Assembly: GCF_014784055.1 (NCBI RefSeq) | Contig: NZ_CP061813.1 | Span: 3,234,001 to 3,298,000, forward strand | Source: Polaribacter haliotis | GTDB lineage: Bacteria > Bacteroidota > Bacteroidia > Flavobacteriales > Flavobacteriaceae | Length of the DNA: 64,000 nt | Reading direction: 5' to 3' | Shown: positions 54,053 to 63,015 of the stretch, piece after piece | Layout: every line of letters begins with the position of its first letter | Position numbering within the stretch: the first letter of the stretch is position 1 | The notes under the pieces: generated by a model | What the model saw: only the letters and a program-made list of their open reading frames with translations | Told to the model about the DNA's origin: nothing | The model's database searches: none | Translations under genes and position numbers: made by a program

Positions 54053-54751
54053 ATGAAACTGAAAGTTTGTGGAATGAAATACACAGAAAATATCGAACAA
54101 GTTGCAGGGATTTCACCTGATTACTTGGGTTTTATTTTCTATGAGAAATCAAAAAGAAATTTTGAAGGAATTATTCCTGAACTTCCAAAATCAATTAAGA
54201 AAACAGGTGTTTTTGTAAATGAATATAAAGAAATTGTAATTTCTTTAGTTGAGGAATATGGTTTAGAGGCAATACAGTTACATGGAGACGAATCTGTGGA
54301 ATATGTTGCTGAATTAAAAAATCAATTAACAGAAAGACGCGCTTTATTTATTGAAGAAAATAAGCACATCAAAAAGCAAAAAAACAAACACACTATTTCT
54401 AAAAATGAAATAGAAATTATAAAAGTATTCGGAATAAAAGATAATTTTAATTTCGATATTTTAAAACCTTATGAAGCTATTATAGATTTCTTTTTATTTG
54501 ATACAAAAGGAAAAGAACGTGGTGGAAATGGAGTAACGTTTAATTGGGAAGTTCTTAAAAATTACAATTCTACAAAACCATTTTTCTTAAGTGGAGGTAT
54601 AGGATTAGAGCAAATAGAAGAAGTTAAAAACATAATAAAAACAGATTTACCAATTTACGCATTAGATGTAAATAGCAAGTTTGAAACAAAAGCTGGTTTA
54701 AAATCAGTAGAAAACATAAAGAGATTTAAGTATGAAATTTCAACCAACTAA
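54053..54751 (+). CDS. trpF: Phosphoribosylanthranilate isomerase
   Basis: Amadori isomerisation of phosphoribosylanthranilate. It is a TIM barrel of 232 residues, starting [13 protein letters not shown] with the catalytic Cys in CGM, then QLHGDES near 78 and the catalytic Asp region [19 protein letters not shown] near 150. A ~20-residue Lys/Asn-rich insert near 105-120 makes it slightly long. The last 20 bases overlap the trpB start. Confidence 0.94.
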   Translation: MKLKVCGMKYTENIEQVAGISPDYLGFIFYEKSKRNFEGIIPELPKSIKKTGVFVNEYKEIVISLVEEYGLEAIQLHGDESVEYVAELKNQLTERRALFIEENKHIKKQKNKHTISKNEIEIIKVFGIKDNFNFDILKPYEAIIDFFLFDTKGKERGGNGVTFNWEVLKNYNSTKPFFLSGGIGLEQIEEVKNIIKTDLPIYALDVNSKFETKAGLKSVENIKRFKYEISTN

Positions 54752-55910
54752 AGAAGGTTATTACGGACAATTTGGTGGCGCATTTATTCCAGAATTATTG
54801 TACCCAAATGTAAAAGAGTTAGAAGATAATTATTTAAAAATTTTAGAATCTGACGAATTTCAAAAAGAGTATAAAGATTTGTTGCAACATTATGTTGGAA
54901 GGCCAAGTCCATTGTATTTAGCAAAAAGATTGTCAGAAAAATATGGTGCAACTATATATTTAAAACGAGAAGATTTAAATCATACTGGTGCACATAAAGT
55001 AAATAATACTATTGGACAGATTTTAGTAGCAAAACATTTAGGGAAAACAAAAATTATTGCAGAAACTGGTGCAGGGCAACATGGTGTTGCAACAGCAACT
55101 GTTTGTGCTTTAATGAATTTGGAATGTACTGTTTTTATGGGCGAAGTTGACATTAAACGTCAGGCTCCAAACGTTGCAAGAATGAAAATGTTAGGCGCAA
55201 AAGTTGTGGCAGCCACAAGTGGAAGTAAAACACTAAAAGATGCTACAAATGAAGCGATAAGATATTGGATTCAGAATCCAGAAACTTATTATTTAATTGG
55301 TTCTGTAGTTGGCCCACATCCATATCCAGACATGGTTGCACGATTACAAGCTGTAATTTCAGAAGAAATGAAAGCACAGTTAAAAGAGCAAACTGGTAAT
55401 GAAAACCCAGATACAATTATAGCTTGTGTTGGAGGTGGAAGTAATGCAGCTGGTGCTTTTTATCATTATTTAGAAAACGAAAAAGTAGAATTAATTGCTG
55501 TGGAAGCTGCTGGTTTAGGAGTTAATTCTGGCGAAAGTGCTGCAACATCTCAATTAGGAGAAGTTGGTGTAATTCATGGAAGTAAAACTATTTTAATGCA
55601 AGATGAATATGGACAAATAGTAGAACCATACTCTCTTTCAGCTGGTTTAGATTATCCTGGAGTTGGTCCTTTACATGCCTATTTATTCGAAACAAAACGT
55701 GCAAAATTTATGAATGCAACAGATAAAGAAGCATTAGATGCTGCTTTTGAGTTGACGAAAATAGAAGGAATAATTCCTGCTTTGGAAACTGCACATGCTT
55801 TAGCTGTTTTACCAAAGATGGATTTGAAAAAAGACCAAGTTGTGGTGATAAATTTATCAGGTAGAGGAGACAAGGATTTAGAAACTTATATTAATCATTT
55901 AGAAAAGTAA
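54732..55910 (+). CDS. trpB: Tryptophan synthase beta subunit
   Basis: PLP enzyme that condenses indole with serine. The 392-residue protein has the PLP lysine in [13 protein letters not shown] (~82), [10 protein letters not shown] near 108 and the GGGSNAAG phosphate loop near 230. The ATG at 54732 lies within the end of trpF and gives the family N-terminus [14 protein letters not shown]. It is the canonical TrpB1 type. trpA follows after 3 bases. Confidence 0.97.
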   Translation: MKFQPTKEGYYGQFGGAFIPELLYPNVKELEDNYLKILESDEFQKEYKDLLQHYVGRPSPLYLAKRLSEKYGATIYLKREDLNHTGAHKVNNTIGQILVAKHLGKTKIIAETGAGQHGVATATVCALMNLECTVFMGEVDIKRQAPNVARMKMLGAKVVAATSGSKTLKDATNEAIRYWIQNPETYYLIGSVVGPHPYPDMVARLQAVISEEMKAQLKEQTGNENPDTIIACVGGGSNAAGAFYHYLENEKVELIAVEAAGLGVNSGESAATSQLGEVGVIHGSKTILMQDEYGQIVEPYSLSAGLDYPGVGPLHAYLFETKRAKFMNATDKEALDAAFELTKIEGIIPALETAHALAVLPKMDLKKDQVVVINLSGRGDKDLETYINHLEK

Positions 55911-55913
55911 GCT

Positions 55914-56681
55914 ATGAATTCGATACAAGAGTTATTTCAGAAAAAAGATAAGAATTTATTGTCTATCTATTTTACTTGTGGATATCCAAACTTAGAGGAT
56001 ACTACAAAAGTAATTTCAGAATTAGAAAAAAGTGGTGTCGATTTTATTGAAGTCGGTTTGCCATATTCAGATCCTTTGGCAGATGGACCAACAATTCAAG
56101 ATAGTAGCCAAAAAGCATTAGAAAACGGAATTAATTTAGATGTTATTTTTGAGCAGTTATTAGCTCTAAAAAGTACAAATAAAACGCCATTAATTTTAAT
56201 GGGATATTTAAACCAAATGCTAAAATTTGGTGAGGAAAAATTTTGTCAAAAAGTAGTAGATTGCGGAATTGATACATTAATTCTTCCAGATTTACCAATG
56301 ATTGAATATGAAAATCATTACAAACAATTGTTTGAAAAATACGGTTTAACAAATGTGTTTTTAATAACGCCACATACTTCAGAAGAGAGAATTAGAAAGA
56401 TAGATTCTTATTCTAAAGCATTTATTTATGTTGTTGCATCAGCATCTATTACTGGAGCAAAAGGAGAAATATCGAATCAGCAAATTGCGTATTTTGAAAG
56501 AATTAAAGCAATGAATTTACAAAGTAAATTGATTGTAGGTTTTGGAATTTCAGATAAATCAACCTTTAATACAGCTTGTAAATATGCAAACGGAACCATT
56601 ATTGGTTCTGCATTTATAAAATATTTAGGTAAAAATGGTGTTGATAAAATTGATGGTTTTATAAAACCAATAATCTCTTAA
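55914..56681 (+). CDS. trpA: Tryptophan synthase alpha subunit
   Basis: Cleaves indole-3-glycerol phosphate and passes indole to TrpB. It is a TIM barrel of 255 residues with the catalytic Glu in FIEVGLPYSDPLADGPTIQ (~48) and Asp in the same stretch (~59), and the phosphate loop near GFGISD (~210). It is the last gene of the trp operon, and a strong terminator follows within 3 bases. Confidence 0.96.
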   Translation: MNSIQELFQKKDKNLLSIYFTCGYPNLEDTTKVISELEKSGVDFIEVGLPYSDPLADGPTIQDSSQKALENGINLDVIFEQLLALKSTNKTPLILMGYLNQMLKFGEEKFCQKVVDCGIDTLILPDLPMIEYENHYKQLFEKYGLTNVFLITPHTSEERIRKIDSYSKAFIYVVASASITGAKGEISNQQIAYFERIKAMNLQSKLIVGFGISDKSTFNTACKYANGTIIGSAFIKYLGKNGVDKIDGFIKPIIS

Positions 56682-56683
56682 AA

Positions 56684-56718
56684 AAAAAATGCGAAACTTA
56701 TTAAGTTTCGCATTTTTT
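56684..56718. terminator. Bidirectional terminator ending the trp operon
   Basis: Stem GCGAAACTT / AAGTTTCGC with loop ATT, flanked by a run of A's and a run of T's. It separates trpA from the convergent FKBP gene. Confidence 0.92.
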
Positions 56719-56733
56719 ATGAGTTGTAGTATA

Positions 56734-57180
56734 TTAATTTACACTAATTAATTCTATTTCAAAGACCAAAACTGCTCCTCCAGGAATTGTGCTTCGTCCA
56801 TTTATTCCATAGCCTAATTGATAAGGAACAATTAAAATACCTTCTCCACCTTCACTAAAAAGTTGAATTCCCTCTGTCCAGCCAAGAATAACGCGGTTTA
56901 GGTCTGTTTTGTAACCGTCTTCATTTTTATCAAAAACTTTTCCGTCTAAAAAATAACCTTTGTAAGCAACAGTAACATTAGAACTACTGTTTTCTGGTTT
57001 TATTCCATTTCCTTCTTTGTTTATTACATAGTATAAACCAGAATTTGTTTTTTTAGCATCTAAATTATTTGCTTTTACATATTCAATAATATCTGCCTCT
57101 GTTTGTACCTCAAATGTTTCATTTTTTGAACAAGACATAAAAAGAAAAATACCTAAAAATAAAGCGATGTAAGATTTCAT
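56734..57180 (-). CDS. FKBP-type peptidyl-prolyl isomerase lipoprotein
   Basis: A 148-residue protein with signal and lipobox LFMSC (Cys at ~17). The FKBP domain fills ~50-148: VAYKGYFLDGKVFD, the VILGWTEGIQLFSEGGEG segment and the GYG...IPGGAVLVFEIELISV end carry the family residues. It assists proline isomerisation in the envelope. It is the last gene of a four-gene minus-strand unit. Confidence 0.9.
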   Translation of the reverse strand: MKSYIALFLGIFLFMSCSKNETFEVQTEADIIEYVKANNLDAKKTNSGLYYVINKEGNGIKPENSSSNVTVAYKGYFLDGKVFDKNEDGYKTDLNRVILGWTEGIQLFSEGGEGILIVPYQLGYGINGRSTIPGGAVLVFEIELISVN

Positions 57181-57226
57181 ATTTTAAAATATTGATAAAT
57201 TAGCTGCGAATATAATAGGATTATTT

Positions 57227-58840
57227 CTAATAAACCTTTTCGCCATTTAAAAAAGTGGCAACTACTTTGGTTTTAGGAATTTTACTTCCTTCTACTTTCA
57301 TAATATCTTGGTCTAAGATTACAAAATCGGCAAATTTTCCAACTTCAATAGAACCTTTTTCCTCTTCTTCGAAATTAAAATATGCTGCCCAAAGAGTCAT
57401 TCCTTTTAAGGTTTCTTCTCTTGTTAAAGCGTTTTCGATTTGAAAACCGTTTTCAGGATAATTATCTATATCTTTTCTAATAGTTGCCGCATAAAAAGTC
57501 AAAAAAGGATTTACCTGCTCTACAGGAAAATCAGTACCTAAAGCAATTTTACCATATTTATTTAACAAATCTTTAAAAGCATAAGCTCCTTTCATTCTTT
57601 CTGCCCCAATTCTGTCTTTTGCCCAATACATATCTGAAGTTGCATGTGTTGGTTGTACAGAAGGCAAAATATTATCGAAATGTGTAAAATCTTCTTCAGC
57701 AATTATTTGTGCATGTTCAATTCTCCAACGTCTGTTTTTAGTGTTTTTTAAAACATCTTTATAGGTTTTTAACATCCAAGTATTTGCAGAATCTCCAATT
57801 GCATGCGTATTCATTTGATAATCGGAAGCCGCAATTTGTTTTGCTAATTCTTTATACCTTTCTGGAGAATAAATTAAAGCACCAAAATGATTTTCTCTAT
57901 CTGAATAAGGTTTTCGCATTGCTGCACCTCTAGAGCCTAATGCTCCATCTCCGTAAACTTTAAAAGAACGCACATTTAATTTGTCGGTTTTTATAATTCC
58001 TTTGTTGATAAAATAATCTATTTCTTTTTGATTATCGCCAGAAACCATCGCGTAAACACGCATTTTTAAATCATTAGACTGTTGCAAGCTGTCTATTAAT
58101 TCAATTGTTTCTTTTGCAATTCCAGCATCATCTACAGTGGTTAAACCGTAAGAAAATGATATTTTTTGAGCATCTAATAATCCTTGAATTGCTTCTTTTT
58201 TTGAAGTAGATGGAAATTTGATAAAATCCATAGCTGCATCAATTAAAATACCAGTCATTTTTCCATTTTCAACAATAATTTCTCCACCAGAAACAGGAGT
58301 GTCTTTTGTAATTCCAGATAAATTAATTGCTGCTTGATTCACTAATAATGCATGCCCATCAACCCTACCAACTGCAACAGGAGTATTAGGGAATAGTTTA
58401 TCTAATTTTTCTTTCGTTGGAAATTCTTTTACCTCCCAATCGTTTTGGTCCCAACCACGACCTGTAATAAAATTCGTGTTTTTTTCTTTTTGAAAATCGA
58501 CTAGTTTCTGTAAAACTTCCTCGTAACTTTTTGTGCCTTCTAAAGATACTTTTTGTTGTTGTAAACCCATTCTGTAAAAATGACAATGTGCATCAATTAA
58601 ACCAGGAACAATAGCTTTGTTTTCAGCATTAACAATGTTTTCTGAAGTAAAATTATCTTGAATTTCTTTTGAAGTTCCAACAGCGATAATTTTTCCGTCT
58701 TTTACTGCAAAAGCTTCAGCATTTTCAAAATTATTATTAACTGTGTAAGTGTTTGAATTGATAACAATTAAATCTGCTTCTTTCTTCGAACAAGAAACAA
58801 GAAATAAAGTTATGGATAGAATAGTAAATAGATTTTTCAT
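57227..58840 (-). CDS. YtcJ-like amidohydrolase lipoprotein
   Basis: A 537-residue metal-dependent hydrolase. The signal peptide ends in the lipobox LFLVSC. The metal-binding HxH is in GLIDAHCHFY (~80). The remaining ligands are in the central barrel (RIEHAQI near 390, GTDFPVE near 440), as in YtcJ/imidazolonepropionase-like amidohydrolases. The substrate is unknown. The ATG at 58840 overlaps the stop of the DoxX-like gene as ATGA, which supports this start over one 27 bases upstream. Confidence 0.88.
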   Translation of the reverse strand: MKNLFTILSITLFLVSCSKKEADLIVINSNTYTVNNNFENAEAFAVKDGKIIAVGTSKEIQDNFTSENIVNAENKAIVPGLIDAHCHFYRMGLQQQKVSLEGTKSYEEVLQKLVDFQKEKNTNFITGRGWDQNDWEVKEFPTKEKLDKLFPNTPVAVGRVDGHALLVNQAAINLSGITKDTPVSGGEIIVENGKMTGILIDAAMDFIKFPSTSKKEAIQGLLDAQKISFSYGLTTVDDAGIAKETIELIDSLQQSNDLKMRVYAMVSGDNQKEIDYFINKGIIKTDKLNVRSFKVYGDGALGSRGAAMRKPYSDRENHFGALIYSPERYKELAKQIAASDYQMNTHAIGDSANTWMLKTYKDVLKNTKNRRWRIEHAQIIAEEDFTHFDNILPSVQPTHATSDMYWAKDRIGAERMKGAYAFKDLLNKYGKIALGTDFPVEQVNPFLTFYAATIRKDIDNYPENGFQIENALTREETLKGMTLWAAYFNFEEEEKGSIEVGKFADFVILDQDIMKVEGSKIPKTKVVATFLNGEKVY

Positions 58841-59199
58841 GAGTTTGTATAAATTAAATAAGCGCAATACATTAATAAAAATTGAAGTGGAACTCTAAGA
58901 ATAGCGATTTTTTTAGAGCCAATTGCAGGTCTAATTCTTGTAACATCCCAAATATGAATTGGTAGAAAAATAATCAACAATATAAAAATACCATAGGCAG
59001 CATACTTTGCTGTTTCAGAGAAAAAAAGTCCTGAACCCAATAAAAATTCAATAATTCCTACGATATAATTGACTAATCTTTTTGGAAGAAAATCAGGAAT
59101 AAAATTTTTAAATATTCTCGGTTTTACAATGTGCATAATTCCTGCAAAGCAGAAAAAAACGCCGAAAACTATTTTTAAAATAAGAATTGGAGTTTCCAA
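58837..59199 (-). CDS. DoxX-like small membrane protein
   Basis: A 120-residue protein with four hydrophobic helices, FAGIMHIVKPRIF near 18 and an IIEFLLGSGLFF segment near 50, in the style of the DoxX/DUF4267-like family. Function is unclear; related proteins are linked to quinone or oxidative stress functions. It lies 5 bases after the M28 peptidase gene and overlaps the amidohydrolase gene by four bases. Confidence 0.8.
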   Translation of the reverse strand: METPILILKIVFGVFFCFAGIMHIVKPRIFKNFIPDFLPKRLVNYIVGIIEFLLGSGLFFSETAKYAAYGIFILLIIFLPIHIWDVTRIRPAIGSKKIAILRVPLQFLLMYCAYLIYTNS

Positions 59200-59204
59200 A
59201 ATTG

Positions 59205-60638
59205 TTACTGTTTAACTGGTGTATCGTTGTATAAATACTTATCCATTAAATAAACAATACTAGCCATGGAAGCACTTCCCAATTCCAATTCTCGTTTGTT
59301 TACTTTGTCGAAAGTATCTGTACTTGTATGATGGTAATCGAAATATCTCTGAGAATCTGGTCTGTAACCAACCAAAGTTACATTTTCGCCTTTTAAAGGT
59401 CCAATATCTGCACCACTTCCACCTTTTTCGATATCGTGTAAACCATAAGGAGCCAATAGTTTTTTCCAGCTTTTTAATAAATCTGTATTGGAATCATTTG
59501 CATCAATAGAAAAGCCTCTTGGAGTATGTCCTCCAGCATCCGATTCTAAACCTCCAATATGATTTTCTTTATTCAGTTTTGCCAATTCTGCATATTTTTT
59601 AGCACCTCTCGTACCATTTTCTTCATTCATAAAAAAGACAACTCTTATTGTGTTTTTAGGTTTAATATTGTTCTTTTTAAACAAATAAGCAACCTCTAAA
59701 GATTGTACAATTCCAGTTCCATCATCATGTGCACCATCACCTAAATCCCAAGAATCTAAATGTCCACCAACCACAAAAATATTTTCTGGAGTTTCTGTTC
59801 CTTTAATTTCTCCAACAACATTAAAAGAAGGTGCATCTGGTAAAGTTTCACAACTTTGTTTAAAGTAGAATTTCAATTCCGGATTTTTCTTTAAATCGTC
59901 ACTTAAAATATTTGCAGCTCTACTACTAATTGCAGCAGTTGGTATGTGTTTTTCTTTAGGCAAATTTCCATAACTCATAGTTCCTGTGTGTGGATAATCG
60001 TCCACAGCATTGGTCATAGAACGAACAATTACACCTTTTGCACCAAATTTTCCACAGACAGTTGCTCCTTGTACTCTTTGGTCTACACAACCTCCATATG
60101 CTCTAAAAGTATTAATTAATGTATTATCGAAAGGACGATTGAAAAATACAATTTTGCCTTCCATTTTATTTCCCAAAGCTTCAGCCTCTTCTAAACTTTT
60201 AACTTCGATAACTTCTGCTAAAATTCCAGATTTTGGAGTTGCAACAGAAAAACCTAAAGCGCAAATTGGTACATTTTTTTGTGTTCCGTTTGTGGTATAT
60301 GTTGCTATTTCTTTTTCTCCACGAACCCAATGTGGCACCATAACAGGTTGTAGCCAAACAGAATCTAAACCAACTTCGTTCATTAATTTTTCTCCCCAAA
60401 TAACAGCTTGTGCAGCTTCAGGAGAACCAGACAATCTTCCACCAATGTTTGTTGTTAAATCACGCAACCATTCGTAAGATTTTCCGTCCATTAAAGCACT
60501 GTTAAATAGTGTTTTAATATTTGTAGAGTCTTTTTTTTCTTCGGTTGATAATTTGTTAGAATCAATAATTTTTTCTTTTTTTTGATTACAGGCAAGCATT
60601 AACAAAGAAATGGAAGTAAAGAGTAGTATTTTTTTCAT
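59205..60638 (-). CDS. M28-family metallopeptidase lipoprotein
   Basis: A 477-residue zinc aminopeptidase or carboxypeptidase-like enzyme with lipobox LLMLAC (Cys ~17). A PA-like domain precedes the peptidase part. Metal ligands are in GGHLDSWDLGDGAHDDGTG (~292-310) and EENGTRGAKKYAEL (~340), followed by LESDAGGH and the terminal YHHTSTDTFDKVN (~455). It probably trims peptides at the cell envelope. It is the first gene of the unit M28-DoxX-amidohydrolase-FKBP. Confidence 0.92.
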   Translation of the reverse strand: MKKILLFTSISLLMLACNQKKEKIIDSNKLSTEEKKDSTNIKTLFNSALMDGKSYEWLRDLTTNIGGRLSGSPEAAQAVIWGEKLMNEVGLDSVWLQPVMVPHWVRGEKEIATYTTNGTQKNVPICALGFSVATPKSGILAEVIEVKSLEEAEALGNKMEGKIVFFNRPFDNTLINTFRAYGGCVDQRVQGATVCGKFGAKGVIVRSMTNAVDDYPHTGTMSYGNLPKEKHIPTAAISSRAANILSDDLKKNPELKFYFKQSCETLPDAPSFNVVGEIKGTETPENIFVVGGHLDSWDLGDGAHDDGTGIVQSLEVAYLFKKNNIKPKNTIRVVFFMNEENGTRGAKKYAELAKLNKENHIGGLESDAGGHTPRGFSIDANDSNTDLLKSWKKLLAPYGLHDIEKGGSGADIGPLKGENVTLVGYRPDSQRYFDYHHTSTDTFDKVNKRELELGSASMASIVYLMDKYLYNDTPVKQ

Positions 60639-60702
60639 TTGATAGTATCTATTTTGAAGTTATAAATCTACAAAAATGAAATTAGATATAATTAGAATGA
60701 TC

Positions 60703-61199
60703 TTAAATTTGGCTTACTATTTTTTTAGCTACACTATAATCAACTCTACATCTTTTGGTATTCTGTTTAGATATTGATTTATTTTTATGAAGTAATTCTT
60801 CTATATCCTCTTTAGCTTCGGATTTTTATTTTTTCAAATTAAAAATTCGGAGATTTTTAAACTTTTGTTATAATTAAAATAACGAGTGTATAACTTTTTA
60901 AATTGAGTTGCTACTTCTATAAAACTTTCTTTTTGTTAGAGTGACAAATCATAAAAGTATATAAATTTTTGGAATTCCTTTTTTAAGTATTTAATTCCTT
61001 TTGAAGAATAAATTATTGTAATAATTTCTTCAGTAATAATTGAAACATCTCTTTTGTTAACAACCTGAGTTATCAGATAAATAATACAACCAACTAAAGG
61101 AATAAAAAAGATGATAAAGTACCAATAATACTCTTTTTCGTTTTTATAATAATGGTAAAGACAAAAGACTTGAAGCGCAATAATTATATAATAGTACAT
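60703..61199 (-). pseudogene. Decayed membrane protein gene (phospholipase D nuclease N-terminal-like)
   Basis: An 87-residue open frame (61199-60936) begins with two hydrophobic helices (YYYIIIALQVFCLYHYY and WYFIIFFIPLVGCIIYLITQV) and NKRDV, the layout of membrane proteins with a short double-helix N-terminus and TPR-like rest. It stops at DLSL. The same frame then resumes for ~35 residues (QKESFIEVATQFKKLYTRYF), and a different frame carries a plausible C-terminus (AKEDIEELLHKNKSISKQNT) up to a stop at 60703. This suggests a gene broken by deletion and frameshift. Confidence 0.5.
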
Positions 61200-61255
61200 G
61201 AAAGTAAATATTCTAAAAAAGGTATTTTATTTTGATGTAAGGAAGACTATTTTTC

Positions 61256-63013
61256 TTAAAAATCGAACTTATAAGTAATACCTCCTAAAATTTGAAAACC
61301 TTGTGTGTCGAAATTTGCAAAACGTTGGTATTGAGTATTTAAAATGTTATTTGCTCTTATGAATGCAGAAAACTTATCGTTAAAGTGATAACCACCATTT
61401 AAATTTACATCTATAAAAGAATTAATGGTTTCTATACCTTTAAGACTCGATGGAAATTGTGCATTGTAAAGTGCATCTTTTCGCTCACTAACATAAAAAA
61501 TGTTTGTAGTAGCGAACCATTTTTCTTCTTTGTATTTCCCTAAAAAGGAAGCTTGTAAAAAAGGCAAATTCCATTTTTCGATGGCATTTGTCATAGTGTA
61601 ATTGTCTAACTGAACTTGTGTGCTAAAAGTTAGTTTTCTGGAAAAATTATATTCAATTTCTGCGAAAAAAGAAGTTGTTTCGACATCATCATAATAAATG
61701 GAAAAAGAATTACCATATTCATAACCATCTAATGTTTGTCCATTTACGGAAGCATTTGTACCATCTGACTTTGTGTTATTTCTTAAAAATAGAGGTTTAT
61801 CTTCTTCTTTGATACTACTAGCTTTTAAATTGTAGCTAATATCGTTTGTTATTTTTCCTTGTAAACCTACAAATAAATTAGAGGTTTGTGCAGTTTGAGT
61901 TATAAATAACGTTGGTGAAACATATTGGTTTTCTTCTGTAAACTGCTTGTATGTGTTTGTGTGTAGGTTTCCTGAAATTCCTCCATACATACTTACGTAT
62001 TCTTTTAAAATAGCCCTTTGTGCAAATACATTTGGGAATAGAAATACATTATTCGATTCGTTTTCTGTATCTATAGAACCATAAATTTTTAAACCTGCTT
62101 TTATGGCAAATCCAGCATAATTTATCTTGTATTCTGGAAATAATTTTACAGTTAATGTTGTGTAATTTATGTTGCTTGTGTTTTCGTAATTTCTTTCGAA
62201 ACTTCCACTTAAATATTCTACCCCAGTTTCTACTGAAATATCGTTTAAATTGTTGCTAATGAACCTTAAAGGAAGGTTTAATTTTGCATCGAAATTTGCA
62301 AGTATTTCTTTACTCTCAAACGAATCTGTAAAGTAAGAAAAAGATACTTTTCCAAAATCTATATAAGAATCGTGAAATTTAAAATCTCCAGCTACTTTAA
62401 AATAATTATATTTTTGTTCCTCTTCAATGGTATTTAAAACAGGTGTGTCAAAAACTAAATCTGGTAAACCATACCAGTTATATTCATTTAGTTCCGCATT
62501 TAAGCTTACTTTCCAATCGAAATAACGATCTACTTGTTTGTAAAATACTGACCCATTAAAATTTGAAAAATTACTATTTAATTTAGAATTTCTTACATTT
62601 TCTTGTGAAGCAGCATATTTAGCAGATAACCCATATTCACTACTAAAACGAGTGTTTTTATATAAAAAAGCTTCCATATAAGGACTACCATAATTTCCAT
62701 AACCAGCCGCTAGATAATTGTTGTAAATTCTTTCTTTTACTCCAATACTAATTCCTTTTATGGCTCCGGTTTTTGGAATAAATGTAGAAGCTACAGGTGC
62801 AGAATAAATACTGTAGTCTAATTTTTTCTTTTTACTTTTTCCTAGTAATTTAATTTTAGGATTTTTATTTATTTTTTTACCATCTGCAATTTCTGGGTTA
62901 AACTTTGTAACCACATTTACAACCTCTGTTTTAACAGTATCTTTTTTTTGTTCCTGACCATTTGTTGTCCAGAAACCAAATAAAATAAGTAATGTTAGAA
63001 AGCCTTTTTTCAT
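61256..63013 (-). CDS. Outer membrane beta-barrel protein (TonB-dependent receptor-like, plugless)
   Basis: A 585-residue exported protein with signal peptide (KKGFLTLLILFGFWTTNG). After a short periplasmic segment (VVNVVTKFNPEIADG) come about 20 amphipathic strands with aromatic girdles, ending in ITYKFDF as required for outer membrane insertion. No TonB box or plug domain is visible, so it is a barrel related to receptors rather than a typical one. It starts 2 bases after the TPR gene on the same strand, and the two probably act together. Substrate unknown. Confidence 0.8.
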   Translation of the reverse strand: MKKGFLTLLILFGFWTTNGQEQKKDTVKTEVVNVVTKFNPEIADGKKINKNPKIKLLGKSKKKKLDYSIYSAPVASTFIPKTGAIKGISIGVKERIYNNYLAAGYGNYGSPYMEAFLYKNTRFSSEYGLSAKYAASQENVRNSKLNSNFSNFNGSVFYKQVDRYFDWKVSLNAELNEYNWYGLPDLVFDTPVLNTIEEEQKYNYFKVAGDFKFHDSYIDFGKVSFSYFTDSFESKEILANFDAKLNLPLRFISNNLNDISVETGVEYLSGSFERNYENTSNINYTTLTVKLFPEYKINYAGFAIKAGLKIYGSIDTENESNNVFLFPNVFAQRAILKEYVSMYGGISGNLHTNTYKQFTEENQYVSPTLFITQTAQTSNLFVGLQGKITNDISYNLKASSIKEEDKPLFLRNNTKSDGTNASVNGQTLDGYEYGNSFSIYYDDVETTSFFAEIEYNFSRKLTFSTQVQLDNYTMTNAIEKWNLPFLQASFLGKYKEEKWFATTNIFYVSERKDALYNAQFPSSLKGIETINSFIDVNLNGGYHFNDKFSAFIRANNILNTQYQRFANFDTQGFQILGGITYKFDF

Positions 63014-63015
63014 TA

